A DNA stretch of 64,000 bases, from positions 1 to 64,000 of the forward strand of contig JAGQUV010000007.1 in NCBI GenBank assembly GCA_020438295.1. Direction: 5' to 3'. Origin of the DNA: Solirubrobacterales bacterium (GTDB lineage Bacteria; Actinomycetota; Thermoleophilia; Solirubrobacterales; 70-9). The translations under genes were made by a program, and so were the position numbers. Below are positions 50,235-58,769 of this stretch, piece after piece; position 1 is the stretch's first letter; each line of letters begins with the position of its first letter. The notes under the pieces were generated by a model. That model made no database searches and was not told the DNA's origin. It saw only the letters and a list, made by a program, of their open reading frames with translations.

Positions 50235-51269
50235 GTGACCCAGAGCGAACCGACAGAGGCCGAAACCGCAGCCGCGGCGGAACCGGACCGGTCCGGACCG
50301 GACGCTTCGATCGCGATCCGGGCCGAAGGACTGGTCAAGTGTTTCGGCGAGGTCCGGGCGATCGACGGAGTGGACCTCGAGGTGGAGACCGGGACCGTGC
50401 TGGGGCTGCTCGGCCCCAACGGCGCCGGCAAGACGACCGCGGTCCGGGTGCTGACGACCCTGCTCAAGCCCGATTCGGGAACCGCCGAGGTGGCGGGACA
50501 CGACGTCATCACCGACGGTGCGGCGCTTCGCGAGCAGATCGGCCTGGCCGGGCAGTACGCCGCGGTCGATGAGAACCTGACCGGAGTGGAAAACCTGACC
50601 ATGGTCGGGCGGCTCTACGGCATGCCGCGGTCGAAGGCGACCGAGCGGGCCGGCCTGCTGCTCGAACGGTTCGGCTTGAGCGAGGCGGGGGGGCGGCCGG
50701 CGCGGACGTACTCGGGCGGCATGAGAAGGCGGCTCGACCTGTCGGCGGCCCTGGTGGCGAACCCGCCGGTCCTGTTCCTGGACGAGCCGACCACCGGGCT
50801 GGATCCGCGCAGTCGCATCGCCCTCTGGGAGACGATCGAGTCGCTGGTGGCCGAAGGCACCACCGTCTTGCTGACCACGCAGTACCTCGACGAGGCCGAC
50901 CGGCTCGCCGACCGGATTGCGGTGATCGACCACGGGAAGGTGATCGCCGACGGAACCCCGGACGAGCTCAAGGACCGGGTCGGCGGCGAGCGGCTCGAGG
51001 TGAGGCTCTCCGAGCCGGCCGACGCCGGGACGGCGATCGAGCTGCTGGCTTCGATGGCCGAAGAACGCCCCACCCTGGAGGAGGGCTCGGTCAAGCTCAC
51101 GGTTCGCCGACGCAAAGGCGCGATCGTCGAGGCGGTCAAGCGCCTCAACGAGGCCGGTATCGGGATCGACGATCTCGGGCTGCGACGGCCCACCCTCGAC
51201 GACGTGTTCCTCAGCCTGACCGGCCATGCGGCCGAAATCGAAGACGATCAAGGTGAAGATCGGGATTGA
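50235..51269 (+). CDS. ABC transporter ATP-binding protein, DrrA type
   Basis: 344 residues from GTG 50235. Walker A G-P-N-G-A-G-K-T-T, signature Y-S-G-G-M-R-R-R, Walker B L-F-L-D-E-P-T-T-G-L-D. The C-terminal extension P-T-L-D-D-V-F-L-S-L-T is the DrrA hallmark of drug- and lipid-exporting ABC systems. The stop overlaps the TTG start of the permease gene. Substrate unknown. Confidence 0.93.
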   Translation: MTQSEPTEAETAAAAEPDRSGPDASIAIRAEGLVKCFGEVRAIDGVDLEVETGTVLGLLGPNGAGKTTAVRVLTTLLKPDSGTAEVAGHDVITDGAALREQIGLAGQYAAVDENLTGVENLTMVGRLYGMPRSKATERAGLLLERFGLSEAGGRPARTYSGGMRRRLDLSAALVANPPVLFLDEPTTGLDPRSRIALWETIESLVAEGTTVLLTTQYLDEADRLADRIAVIDHGKVIADGTPDELKDRVGGERLEVRLSEPADAGTAIELLASMAEERPTLEEGSVKLTVRRRKGAIVEAVKRLNEAGIGIDDLGLRRPTLDDVFLSLTGHAAEIEDDQGEDRD

Positions 51270-52030
51270 GGCGCCTGTTCTCGGACACCATGGTGATCGC
51301 CGAGCGCAATCTGGTCCGGCTGCCGCGCTCGCCCGACCTGCTGCTCGCCTTCACCGTCCAGCCGATTATGTTCGTGCTGCTGTTCGCCTACGTTTTCGGC
51401 GGGGCGATCAGCACCCCGGGATACAGCTACATCGACTTCCTGATCCCCGGGATAATCGTGCAGAACATCGCCTTCGGCGGTTTCGTGACCGCGGTCGGCC
51501 TGAACGAAGACCTGAGCAAGGGTCTGATCGATCGCTTCCGTTCGCTGCCGATGGCTCGTCCGGCGGTCCTGGCCGGACGGACCACGGCGGACATCGTGAC
51601 CAACCTGCTCTCGGCGGTCGTGCTGCTGGTCACCGGTCTGATAATCGGGTTCCGGTTCGACGCCGGCCCGCTGGACATCGTCGCCGGAATGGCGCTGCTG
51701 CTCTTCTTCGGTCACGCCTTCTCATGGGTATTTGCCGTGTTCGGCCTGATCGTCTCGTCCCCGGAGTCGGCCAACTCGGTCGGCTTCATCGTGGTCTTCC
51801 CCCTGACCTTCATCTCCTCGGCCTTCGTCCCGGTCGATTCGATGCCGGCCGGTCTGCAGTGGTTCGCCGAGATCAATCCGTTCACCTACATGGTCGATGC
51901 GATGAGGGCGCTCTGGCTCGGGGCGCCGGCCGGCGACAGCATCGGGGGCGCCGTCCTGTGGACGGTCGCGATCCTCGCGGTGTTCGTGCCGTACGCCGTC
52001 TACCGGTATCGCCGCGCCGCCGTGCAGTAG
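51266..52030 (+). CDS. ABC-2 type permease, DrrB type
   Basis: 254 residues with six membrane helices and the ABC-2 pattern I-P-G-I-I-V-Q-N, G-R-T-T-A-D, and P-L-T-F-I-S-S-A-F-V-P. It pairs with the upstream ATPase (4-base TTGA overlap) to form an exporter. Confidence 0.93.
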   Translation: MRRLFSDTMVIAERNLVRLPRSPDLLLAFTVQPIMFVLLFAYVFGGAISTPGYSYIDFLIPGIIVQNIAFGGFVTAVGLNEDLSKGLIDRFRSLPMARPAVLAGRTTADIVTNLLSAVVLLVTGLIIGFRFDAGPLDIVAGMALLLFFGHAFSWVFAVFGLIVSSPESANSVGFIVVFPLTFISSAFVPVDSMPAGLQWFAEINPFTYMVDAMRALWLGAPAGDSIGGAVLWTVAILAVFVPYAVYRYRRAAVQ

Positions 52031-52121
52031 GGCGCCGGCCGCGGGCCAGGCTCGCGGACCGGCCGTTCTGCGCCCGGCCGCAGCCGTCTGATGCGGACCG
52101 GGCCGCGAACTCGCCACGGAA

Positions 52122-52127
52122 TATGCT
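52122..52127 (+). promoter_or_regulatory. -10 box TATGCT, leaderless start
   Basis: TATGCT ends 6 bases before ATG 52134. No ribosome site. Confidence 0.5.
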
Positions 52128-52133
52128 CCGGGT

Positions 52134-53915
52134 ATGGAGACCTCAGTCAGCTCTGCCGCCGGCGAGGCCCGGCCGATCGCGCCCGGCACGCCCGGCGACG
52201 GCCTGGTCCTCGATCCCTGCAACTATTCAGTGCCCCATCTCGACGATGCCGACCAGGCCAGGCTCGGGGCGATGATCGAATGGTTCGAGGACCGGGGCAA
52301 GAAGACCCTGAAGGACCACGACCGCGAGCACCGCTGGTATTCCGACTACCTCGAGATGCAAGCCGGGCAGGGCATCTTCGCCAACTTCCTGACGCCGGCC
52401 CGCGACGGCGGTGGCGATCCCGGGAAACGCTGGGACACCCAGAGGATCTGCGCTTTCAACGAGTTGTCCGCCTTCTACGGACTGGCCTACTGGTACACGT
52501 GGCAGGTTTCGATCCTCGGTCTGGGGCCGATCTTCCAGTCCGACAACGAGTCGGCGCGGCGGAGGGCGGCCGATCTTCTGGCCGACGGCTCGATCTTCGC
52601 CTTCGGCCTGTCCGAGCGCGAACACGGGGCGGACATCTACTCGACCGACATGGTGCTGACCCCGCGCGACGGTGGGGGCTACGCGGCATCGGGCGGCAAG
52701 TACTACATAGGGAATGGCAACGAGGCCGGGATGGTCTCGGTGTTCGGCCGGCTGGACGGGGTAGAGGGCCCGGACGGCTACGCATTCTTCGCCGCCGACT
52801 CGCAGCACCCGAACTACGAGTTGATCCGCAACGTGGTCAACTCGCAGAGTTACGTGTCGCAGTTCCGGCTGAACGAATACCCGGTCCGGCCGGAAGACCT
52901 GCTTCACACCGGTCCCGGTGCCTTCGACGCAGCGCTGAACACGGTGAACATCGGCAAGTTCAACCTCGGTTTCGCCTCGATCGGGATCTGCGAGCACGCC
53001 TTCTGGGAGGCGATCACCCACGCCGACGCAAGGGTGCTGTACGGGATGAAGGTGACCGACTTCCCGCACGTCCGTCAGGCTTTCACCGACGCTTTCGCCC
53101 GTCTCGCGGCGATGAAGCTGTTCGCCGACCGTTCGATCGACTACATGCGGTCGGCCTCACTGGAAGACCGGCGCTACCTGCTGTTCAACCCGTTGACCAA
53201 GATGAAGGTGACCACCGAGGGCGAGCGGGTGATCGATCTGCTCTGGGATGTGATTGCGGCCAAGGGCTTCGAGCGCGACATGTGGTTCGAGATGGCTGCG
53301 CGAGACATCCGCGCACTGCCCAAGCTCGAGGGTACGGTCCACGTCAACATGGCTCTGGTGCTCAAGTTCATGGGTTCGTACCTTTTCAATCCCGACCCGG
53401 ACCTCGAACCACCTCGCCGGACCCTGCAGCCGGGTGACGACGAGTTTCTCTTCCGCCAGGGACCGGCGCGCGGGCTCGGGAAGATCCGCTTCAGCCCCTG
53501 GGGCGATGCGTTCGAGCCGTTCGGCGGCGTCCCGAACGTGGCCCGCTTCGTCGAACTGGCCGAATCGTTCCGGCAGCTGCTGATCGACGCCGCACCCGAC
53601 GAAGCCCAGCAGAAGGACCTCGAGTACCTGCTCACCCTGGGCGAGCTGTTCACGCTGATCCCGTACGGTCAGCTGATCTGCGAGCAGGCGGCTCACATCG
53701 GCCTGCCGACCGATACGCTGGACCAGATTTTCGACGTCCTGGTCAGGGATTTCTCGGCCTATGCGGCCGAGCTCCACGGAAAGACCTCGGCAACCGAAGC
53801 GCAGCAGGCATGGGCCCGCTCGGCGCTGACCAAACCCGTGGTCGACGGGGAGCGCTTCGATTCGGTCTGGCAGAAGACCAGGGCCCTGGCCGGCGGCTAC
53901 GAGATGCGACCGTAG
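52134..53915 (+). CDS. Acyl-CoA dehydrogenase / oxidase-like flavoprotein
   Basis: 593 residues, longer than classical acyl-CoA dehydrogenases. The FAD/substrate region F-G-L-S-E-R-E-H-G-A-D and G-N-G-N-E-A-G-M correspond to the usual S-E-P-x-x-G-S-D and G-x-K-x-F-I-x-N motifs but differ in detail. It has an extra C-terminal region as in acyl-CoA oxidases or the large FadE group. Substrate and electron acceptor are not clear. No partner electron-transfer gene is adjacent. Confidence 0.8.
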   Translation: METSVSSAAGEARPIAPGTPGDGLVLDPCNYSVPHLDDADQARLGAMIEWFEDRGKKTLKDHDREHRWYSDYLEMQAGQGIFANFLTPARDGGGDPGKRWDTQRICAFNELSAFYGLAYWYTWQVSILGLGPIFQSDNESARRRAADLLADGSIFAFGLSEREHGADIYSTDMVLTPRDGGGYAASGGKYYIGNGNEAGMVSVFGRLDGVEGPDGYAFFAADSQHPNYELIRNVVNSQSYVSQFRLNEYPVRPEDLLHTGPGAFDAALNTVNIGKFNLGFASIGICEHAFWEAITHADARVLYGMKVTDFPHVRQAFTDAFARLAAMKLFADRSIDYMRSASLEDRRYLLFNPLTKMKVTTEGERVIDLLWDVIAAKGFERDMWFEMAARDIRALPKLEGTVHVNMALVLKFMGSYLFNPDPDLEPPRRTLQPGDDEFLFRQGPARGLGKIRFSPWGDAFEPFGGVPNVARFVELAESFRQLLIDAAPDEAQQKDLEYLLTLGELFTLIPYGQLICEQAAHIGLPTDTLDQIFDVLVRDFSAYAAELHGKTSATEAQQAWARSALTKPVVDGERFDSVWQKTRALAGGYEMRP

Positions 53916-53993
53916 CGGCTGGACCGTCCGCCGGCAGGGGTCGCCCCCGGCACCGCAACTCTGGGCAGGCAGGCCCGTTCAGAGTTGACAGGG

Positions 53994-55754
53994 ATGAGCG
54001 CGAGAACCGATCAAGAGACCGCCCGCACCTTCGGCGACCGCGGCATGGGCTTCGGCAGGCCTACGGCGAAGGCATGGCCGTCAAGGTGGTTCCACGGGTC
54101 GATCTTGGTGGGCCTCGCCTGGCTTGCGGTACTGGCGCTCCACCCGCCGGCGGCCCAGGCGGTGGCCGGCTGCAAGCAGCTTCGCGGAGGCAGCGAGCCA
54201 CCCTGTAATCCACATCTGGCCCAGTCCCGGTGGTCGGCCTCCCACCGGGGAAGCTACGCGCAGGGATCGTCGCCGAACAGGGGACTGAGAAGCGGGCGGG
54301 TGAGCACTCAGCACATCGACTTGCCGGGGACCCCGATCCAGATCCAGTTCAGTCAGCCCTACCCGCATGGCGGGCGGGTCGCCTGGGGGTCGCTCGTCGA
54401 CGCATTCGACCGGCGGATCGTGTTCAAGGCCGGGGTCAACAGCGGCCGGTTGATCGACCTCTATGTCCCGGAGGAGCGTGAGCAGAACCCGCCTCCTCCT
54501 GGCGCCGGCGGGATCACCGGCGCCTACAACATGCTCGACCGGGGAGGGCGGTTCATCGTGCCGCGCCAGCGGTTCTTCGATGTCTTCGAGGACGCGGCCA
54601 ACGATCGCGTCAACTCTCCGATCGCATTGCGCAAGCGGTTCTTCCTGCCGGAGCGGGCCTTCTGCGGGCCCGACGACGTGCTGGTCGGTGCGACCATGAC
54701 CTACGACGGATACGTCGCGTTCGCGACCGAGCGGGGTGTGGTCGGGACGGTGCCCAGGAAACCCCGGCAGATGACCGCCGCCAACCTCAGGGCGATCGCG
54801 ATCAACCGCGACTGTGACCTGCCGGACGAACAGCTCGAAACCGTCTCCAACAACATCGCTGCCGATGAAAAGGGAGGGATCTACGTGGTGACCTCGTCCC
54901 GGATGAGGCGATTCGACCACGATTCCGCAAAGAACCGGCTGAGCAGCAGGTGGCAGGCCCGCTATCAGGCGGGATCCGAGGTTTCCGAGATCCGGCTCGG
55001 TGCGGGGTCCGGATCGACTCCCAGCCTGATGGGTACTGGAAAGGGCCAGGACAGGTTCGTGGTGATAACCGATGGCCAGGACCTGATGCACCTCGACCTG
55101 TTCTGGCGTGACCGACCGCCGAACGACTGGAACGGCATGGGAGGGGGCCGCCCCCGCAGGATGGCCTGCGAGTACCCGGTCCGCTTCGGCGACCGGAACG
55201 CAACCAGTTCCCTGTCCGAGCAGTCGGTTGCGGTCCGAGGGTACGGCAACCTGCTGGTCAACAACGAGCTCGACTACGAGTTTCCGGATGGACTGACCGA
55301 GACGCTCAGGACCGCCCAGGCAGCGCTGCGTGGAGGCGATCCGGACTCCGCCCCGAAAGGGATGGAGCGGATCGACTGGGATCCGGAGAAACGGCGGTGC
55401 CGGTCGGTCTGGAATAACCGCGAGGTTTCGGTTCCGAACGGGATCCCGTCGATCAGCGGCCGGTCCGGCACCGCATACGGCATCGAGCAACGAGCCGGCG
55501 AGTGGGGCGTGGGAGGCCTCAACTGGAAGAGCGGGAAGTCCCGTTTCTTCGCCCGGTCCGACCAGCAGCAATGCTCGGACGAGGCGCTGGGCATCTTCGA
55601 GCGGACCGGGATCCTGCCGATCCTGCAGCCGACCCTGGATGAGCTCCCGGGTAGTTGCCAGAACTCGTTCTACGCAGCGACCGAGATCGGCCCGGCCCGT
55701 TCGATCTGGACCGGGACCTTCTACGGGATGACCATCTACCGGCCCGACGGCTGA
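53994..55754 (+). CDS. Large secreted protein, beta-propeller-like
   Basis: 586 residues with an N-terminal signal peptide (residues about 30-55, after a long basic lead). Repeated strand blocks such as G-A-T-M-T-Y-D-G-Y-V-A-F-A-T, G-G-I-Y-V-V-T-S-S-R-M and R-F-V-V-I-T-D-G-Q-D-L resemble the blades of a quinoprotein or SGL-type beta-propeller. Several cysteine pairs. No catalytic motif identified. ATG 53994 is preferred over TTG 53985. Its 3' end overlaps the convergent hugZ gene by 19 bases. Confidence 0.65.
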   Translation: MSARTDQETARTFGDRGMGFGRPTAKAWPSRWFHGSILVGLAWLAVLALHPPAAQAVAGCKQLRGGSEPPCNPHLAQSRWSASHRGSYAQGSSPNRGLRSGRVSTQHIDLPGTPIQIQFSQPYPHGGRVAWGSLVDAFDRRIVFKAGVNSGRLIDLYVPEEREQNPPPPGAGGITGAYNMLDRGGRFIVPRQRFFDVFEDAANDRVNSPIALRKRFFLPERAFCGPDDVLVGATMTYDGYVAFATERGVVGTVPRKPRQMTAANLRAIAINRDCDLPDEQLETVSNNIAADEKGGIYVVTSSRMRRFDHDSAKNRLSSRWQARYQAGSEVSEIRLGAGSGSTPSLMGTGKGQDRFVVITDGQDLMHLDLFWRDRPPNDWNGMGGGRPRRMACEYPVRFGDRNATSSLSEQSVAVRGYGNLLVNNELDYEFPDGLTETLRTAQAALRGGDPDSAPKGMERIDWDPEKRRCRSVWNNREVSVPNGIPSISGRSGTAYGIEQRAGEWGVGGLNWKSGKSRFFARSDQQQCSDEALGIFERTGILPILQPTLDELPGSCQNSFYAATEIGPARSIWTGTFYGMTIYRPDG

Positions 55755-56596
55755 GCGACGGCCTGCCGGGCCCTCCGGGCAAGGTCGACGGTCGCCGCCC
55801 TCAGGCCGTTGGGCAGGTCGATGCGTTCGGTGAAGTTGACCCTCGTCGCGCGTTTGCCCGCCGGGGTCTCCAGGGCGAGGTCGAGCCCGTAGCGATCGGC
55901 GCTCGTGCACGCGGCTTCGGTCGCGTCGTCGTACTCACCGAAGGCTCTGGCCATAAGCAGCAGGGCATCGGGATGGTCGGCGTTCAGGTGCGAGATCGCG
56001 TCGGGCACCTGAGGCTGGACCGGATCCGGTTCTGCCGCGGCATAGTCCGCTCCTGAGGTCGAGTCCATACGTCCGTACCCGCCGACCCACCGGACCCTTC
56101 CCACTTCGAGGATCCAGAAGGTGAAATCGTTGAAATCGGCGTACATCGAAGCGCTCGGCACCGCGTCGAGATGTGCGTCGCGAGCCGACTTCTCGTCGGG
56201 GCTCTCGTCTGACCTGACCACGCGGCCGGCCAGCGTGACCCTTCCGCCGGCCAGCGCGTCGCCGGTGTGGGTCGGGTCGGTGACCATCAGCGAGGCCTGC
56301 CTGTTGTTCTCGAGATTGCGGGCATGCTCGGCCAGGTGGGAAAGGCAGAGCACCGGGGAGCCGTCATCGAGGGTCCCGAAAGTGACCAGCGACGCCCAGG
56401 GCGTTCCGTCTTCACTCAGGGTCGCCAGCGATCCCGCAGCGGTCCCGGCGATGATCGTGCGCGCCTCCTCGGCTGGTGTACGGCGTCGGCCGTTGCGTGC
56501 AATAGGGGGCACCTTCGGCAGCGGCGCCCCTTCGGGGAGGTCGTGGGCACCCACCACGGAGGCGGCTTCGGGCTGGTTCTCGGTCTGGCTGGGCAA
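55736..56596 (-). CDS. hugZ: HugZ-like haem oxygenase / pyridoxamine-oxidase-fold protein
   Basis: 286 residues: a split-barrel FMN-binding-like domain (R-T-I-I-A-G-T-A-A-G-S-L-A-T-L-S, then S-L-V-T-F-G) joined to a C-terminal DUF2470 domain (H-L-N-A-D-H-P-D-A-L-L-L-M-A). W-V-G-G-Y-G-R-M between them is typical of HugZ. In HugZ proteins haem is broken open to release iron. Divergence from a haem-type ABC transporter with a DtxR-like box between them supports that role. The start is TTG 56596. Confidence 0.8.
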   Translation of the reverse strand: MPSQTENQPEAASVVGAHDLPEGAPLPKVPPIARNGRRRTPAEEARTIIAGTAAGSLATLSEDGTPWASLVTFGTLDDGSPVLCLSHLAEHARNLENNRQASLMVTDPTHTGDALAGGRVTLAGRVVRSDESPDEKSARDAHLDAVPSASMYADFNDFTFWILEVGRVRWVGGYGRMDSTSGADYAAAEPDPVQPQVPDAISHLNADHPDALLLMARAFGEYDDATEAACTSADRYGLDLALETPAGKRATRVNFTERIDLPNGLRAATVDLARRARQAVAQPSGR

Positions 56597-56650
56597 GGAT
56601 CTCGCTTTCGGCGTTCGATGCGGATGGACCTGGTCCGGTCGGGCGGGGAA

Positions 56651-56669
56651 TTAGGTTACCCTATCCCGA
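56651..56669. promoter_or_regulatory. DtxR/IdeR-like iron box
   Basis: TTAGGTTACCCTATCCCGA matches the consensus TTAGGTTAGGCTAACCTAA at 14 of 19 positions, with the left half exact for 8 bases. It lies in the gap between hugZ (minus) and the binding-protein gene (plus), 55 bases from hugZ. Confidence 0.6.
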
Positions 56670-56830
56670 CCAAAACAGGTGGGATTCGCGCCGGCCGACC
56701 CGGCGGTCCGGGTTTCGGCCTCCCGATATCGTCTCGGGTCCGCCGCAGGTCCGATTCGGGTTGGCACGTGTTCCATACCGAGACCCCGAAGATCCCCTCA
56801 AGTTCCCGCTCCCAAGGAGTCTTTCCGAAA

Positions 56831-57754
56831 ATGCAGTTCGTGCCCACGCCCGACCGAATAGCCCGCTCCGACGCCACTCCGCGTGCGGTTCGAGCGGTGC
56901 TGCTCGGGGTGGTCCTGGTCGCGGCTTCCTCGTTTATGCTGGCCGCCCCGGCCGAGCCGGCCCAGGCCAAATCGCAGCGGATCGTCGCCCTGACCCCGTT
57001 CGCGGCCAACACGATGGCCCTGCTCGGGGTCCAGCCGAAGGCGGTCGGACAGACTCTCGGGGGTGACCGGCGTCTGCTGCCGGTGCTTTCGACCACCCGG
57101 GTCCTGCCGCTCTCGCATCCGAACGGCCCCAACCTCGAACAACTGGCCCAGATCGGTCCGAAGGTCGTCTTCAGCTCGCCGCGATGGGCCAAGGGCAGTG
57201 AAGGGATGAGGCAGCTTGGGATAAAGGTGATCCAGGCCGACCCGAAGAACCTCGGGGCGGTCTACCGGCAGACCAGGATGATCAGCCGCGTGGTCGGTCG
57301 CCAGAAGAAGGGCCGGCAGCTGGTCAGGAGGATGCGCAAGCAGCTCCGCAAGAAGACCGCGAACATCCGGAGGCGGCCGAAGGTGATGCTGATTCTCGGA
57401 GTGGGCCGGACGCCGTATACGTTCCTCGGGAACAGCTGGGGTGGACAACTGATCAAGCGGTCCGGCGGTCGCCTGCTGACCGGCGGGGCGACCGCCAGTG
57501 GCGGCTTCGCCCGGATCTCGGACGAGACGGTGATCGCCGAGAACCCTGACGTGATCATCGGGGTTCCCCACGCAAACACGGAGGACATCCCGGCGATGGT
57601 CGAGTACATCAAGAACAACTCGGCCTGGGATTCCACCAATGCCGTCAAGAACGACCGAGTCTACGTTTCGACCGACAACTCGATGCTCCAGGCCGGCACC
57701 GATGTCGCCCGGGTGATCGGCAAGATCCGCAAGAACTACCTGAACAACAGATAG
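56831..57754 (+). CDS. hmuT: Haem/iron ABC transporter substrate-binding protein
   Basis: 307 residues of the FecB/BtuF periplasmic-binding fold: R-I-V-A-L-T-P-F-A-A-N, P-N-L-E-Q-L-A-Q-I-G-P-K-V-V-F, and N-P-D-V-I-I-G-V-P in the C lobe. The signal peptide is Sec type (A-E-P-A-Q-A-K) and no lipobox Cys is present, unusual for a Gram-positive binding protein. The central linker is very basic. AAGGAGT lies 10 bases before ATG 56831. It is first in a row with the permease and ATPase. Confidence 0.85.
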   Translation: MQFVPTPDRIARSDATPRAVRAVLLGVVLVAASSFMLAAPAEPAQAKSQRIVALTPFAANTMALLGVQPKAVGQTLGGDRRLLPVLSTTRVLPLSHPNGPNLEQLAQIGPKVVFSSPRWAKGSEGMRQLGIKVIQADPKNLGAVYRQTRMISRVVGRQKKGRQLVRRMRKQLRKKTANIRRRPKVMLILGVGRTPYTFLGNSWGGQLIKRSGGRLLTGGATASGGFARISDETVIAENPDVIIGVPHANTEDIPAMVEYIKNNSAWDSTNAVKNDRVYVSTDNSMLQAGTDVARVIGKIRKNYLNNR

Positions 57755-57764
57755 GCGTGCGGCG

Positions 57765-58769
57765 GTGGGGGCGGTAACAGCGGGGGGCCTTCGCCGTAGT
57801 GCTGTAGCCGTCTTTCTGGTGGTCGCCCTGCTGGCCGCGGTCGGCGCTTCGCTGGCGCTCGGCGCGGTCAAGATCCCGCTGGGCGAAGTGATCGACATCC
57901 TCACCGGCAAAGACGCACCGGGGCCGGCGACTCAGATCGTGGAGGTCCTCCGTCTGCCCCGTACGGTCGAAGCGATCCTGGTCGGAGCCGCACTCGGGGT
58001 GGCGGGAGCGATCCTGCAAGGCGCCCTGGCCAACCCGCTCGCCTCCCCGGACGTGATCGGGGTCACCGGCGGTGCCGGTTTCGGGGCGATGCTGATCATC
58101 CTGCTCCGCCCCGAGGACATCGGGCTGCTTCCGGTCAGCGCCCTGGTTTTCGGCCTGGTGGCGGCGGCGATGGTCTTCTCGATCGGCTTCTCGGGCGCGT
58201 CCGGGGGAGGGGTGGGCCGGGTGATCCTGGCCGGGATCGCGATCGCCTCGATGTTCGCCGCCGGGACCGCGGCGCTGATCGCCGCATACCCCGACCGTGT
58301 TCCGTCCGGGATCTTCTTCCTGGTCGGCGGCCTGACCTCGGACGGCTGGACCGATCTCGAGATCATCTGGCCCTACTTTGCGGTCGGCTTCGTGCTGGCC
58401 GTCTTCCTGGTGCGACCGCTCGACCGCCTGATGCTGGGCGACGACGTGGCCGCGTCACTGGGCTCGCGTCCCCGCGCGATCCGGCTCACCGCCGCGGTCG
58501 CGGCCGCGATCCTGGCCTCGGCAGCGGCGGCAATCGCGGGGCTGGTCGCCTTCATCGGCCTGGTCATCCCGCACATCGTCCGGCTCGCCGGCGGCACCAA
58601 CAACCACACTTTCGTGATCCCGGTTTCGGCCCTGGGCGGGGCCACACTGCTGGTCGCCGCCGACACCCTGGCCAGGACGGTCAGGGCCCCGATCGAGATG
58701 CCGGTCGGGCCGTTCATGGTGCTGCTCGGTGTGCCGGTTTTTCTCTGGCTGCTGAGGAGGGTGGTCTAG
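57765..58769 (+). CDS. hmuU: FecCD-family ABC permease
   Basis: 334 residues with about nine to ten membrane helices and the FecCD motifs: L-R-L-P-R-T, G-A-A-L-G-V-A-G-A-I-L-Q-G, N-P-L-A-S-P-D-V-I-G-V-T-G-G-A, and G-L-V-A-F-I-G-L-V-I-P-H-I-V-R. It moves haem or iron chelates inward. Only one permease gene is present, so it works as a homodimer. It follows hmuT by 10 bases. Confidence 0.93.
   Translation: MGAVTAGGLRRSAVAVFLVVALLAAVGASLALGAVKIPLGEVIDILTGKDAPGPATQIVEVLRLPRTVEAILVGAALGVAGAILQGALANPLASPDVIGVTGGAGFGAMLIILLRPEDIGLLPVSALVFGLVAAAMVFSIGFSGASGGGVGRVILAGIAIASMFAAGTAALIAAYPDRVPSGIFFLVGGLTSDGWTDLEIIWPYFAVGFVLAVFLVRPLDRLMLGDDVAASLGSRPRAIRLTAAVAAAILASAAAAIAGLVAFIGLVIPHIVRLAGGTNNHTFVIPVSALGGATLLVAADTLARTVRAPIEMPVGPFMVLLGVPVFLWLLRRVV

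Noticed and set aside
50091-51251. N-terminal extension of the small secreted protein gene on the minus strand.
   Set aside because: It is the shadow of the DrrA-type ATPase; the signal peptide and ribosome site mark the real start at 50090.
54081-55910. A 609-residue minus-strand frame across the secreted propeller-like protein.
   Set aside because: No signal peptide or domain; the plus-strand gene has a signal peptide and a natural end.
56267-56830. Upstream extension of hmuT.
   Set aside because: It overlaps hugZ and the iron box and would bury the signal peptide; ATG 56831 has AAGGAGT.
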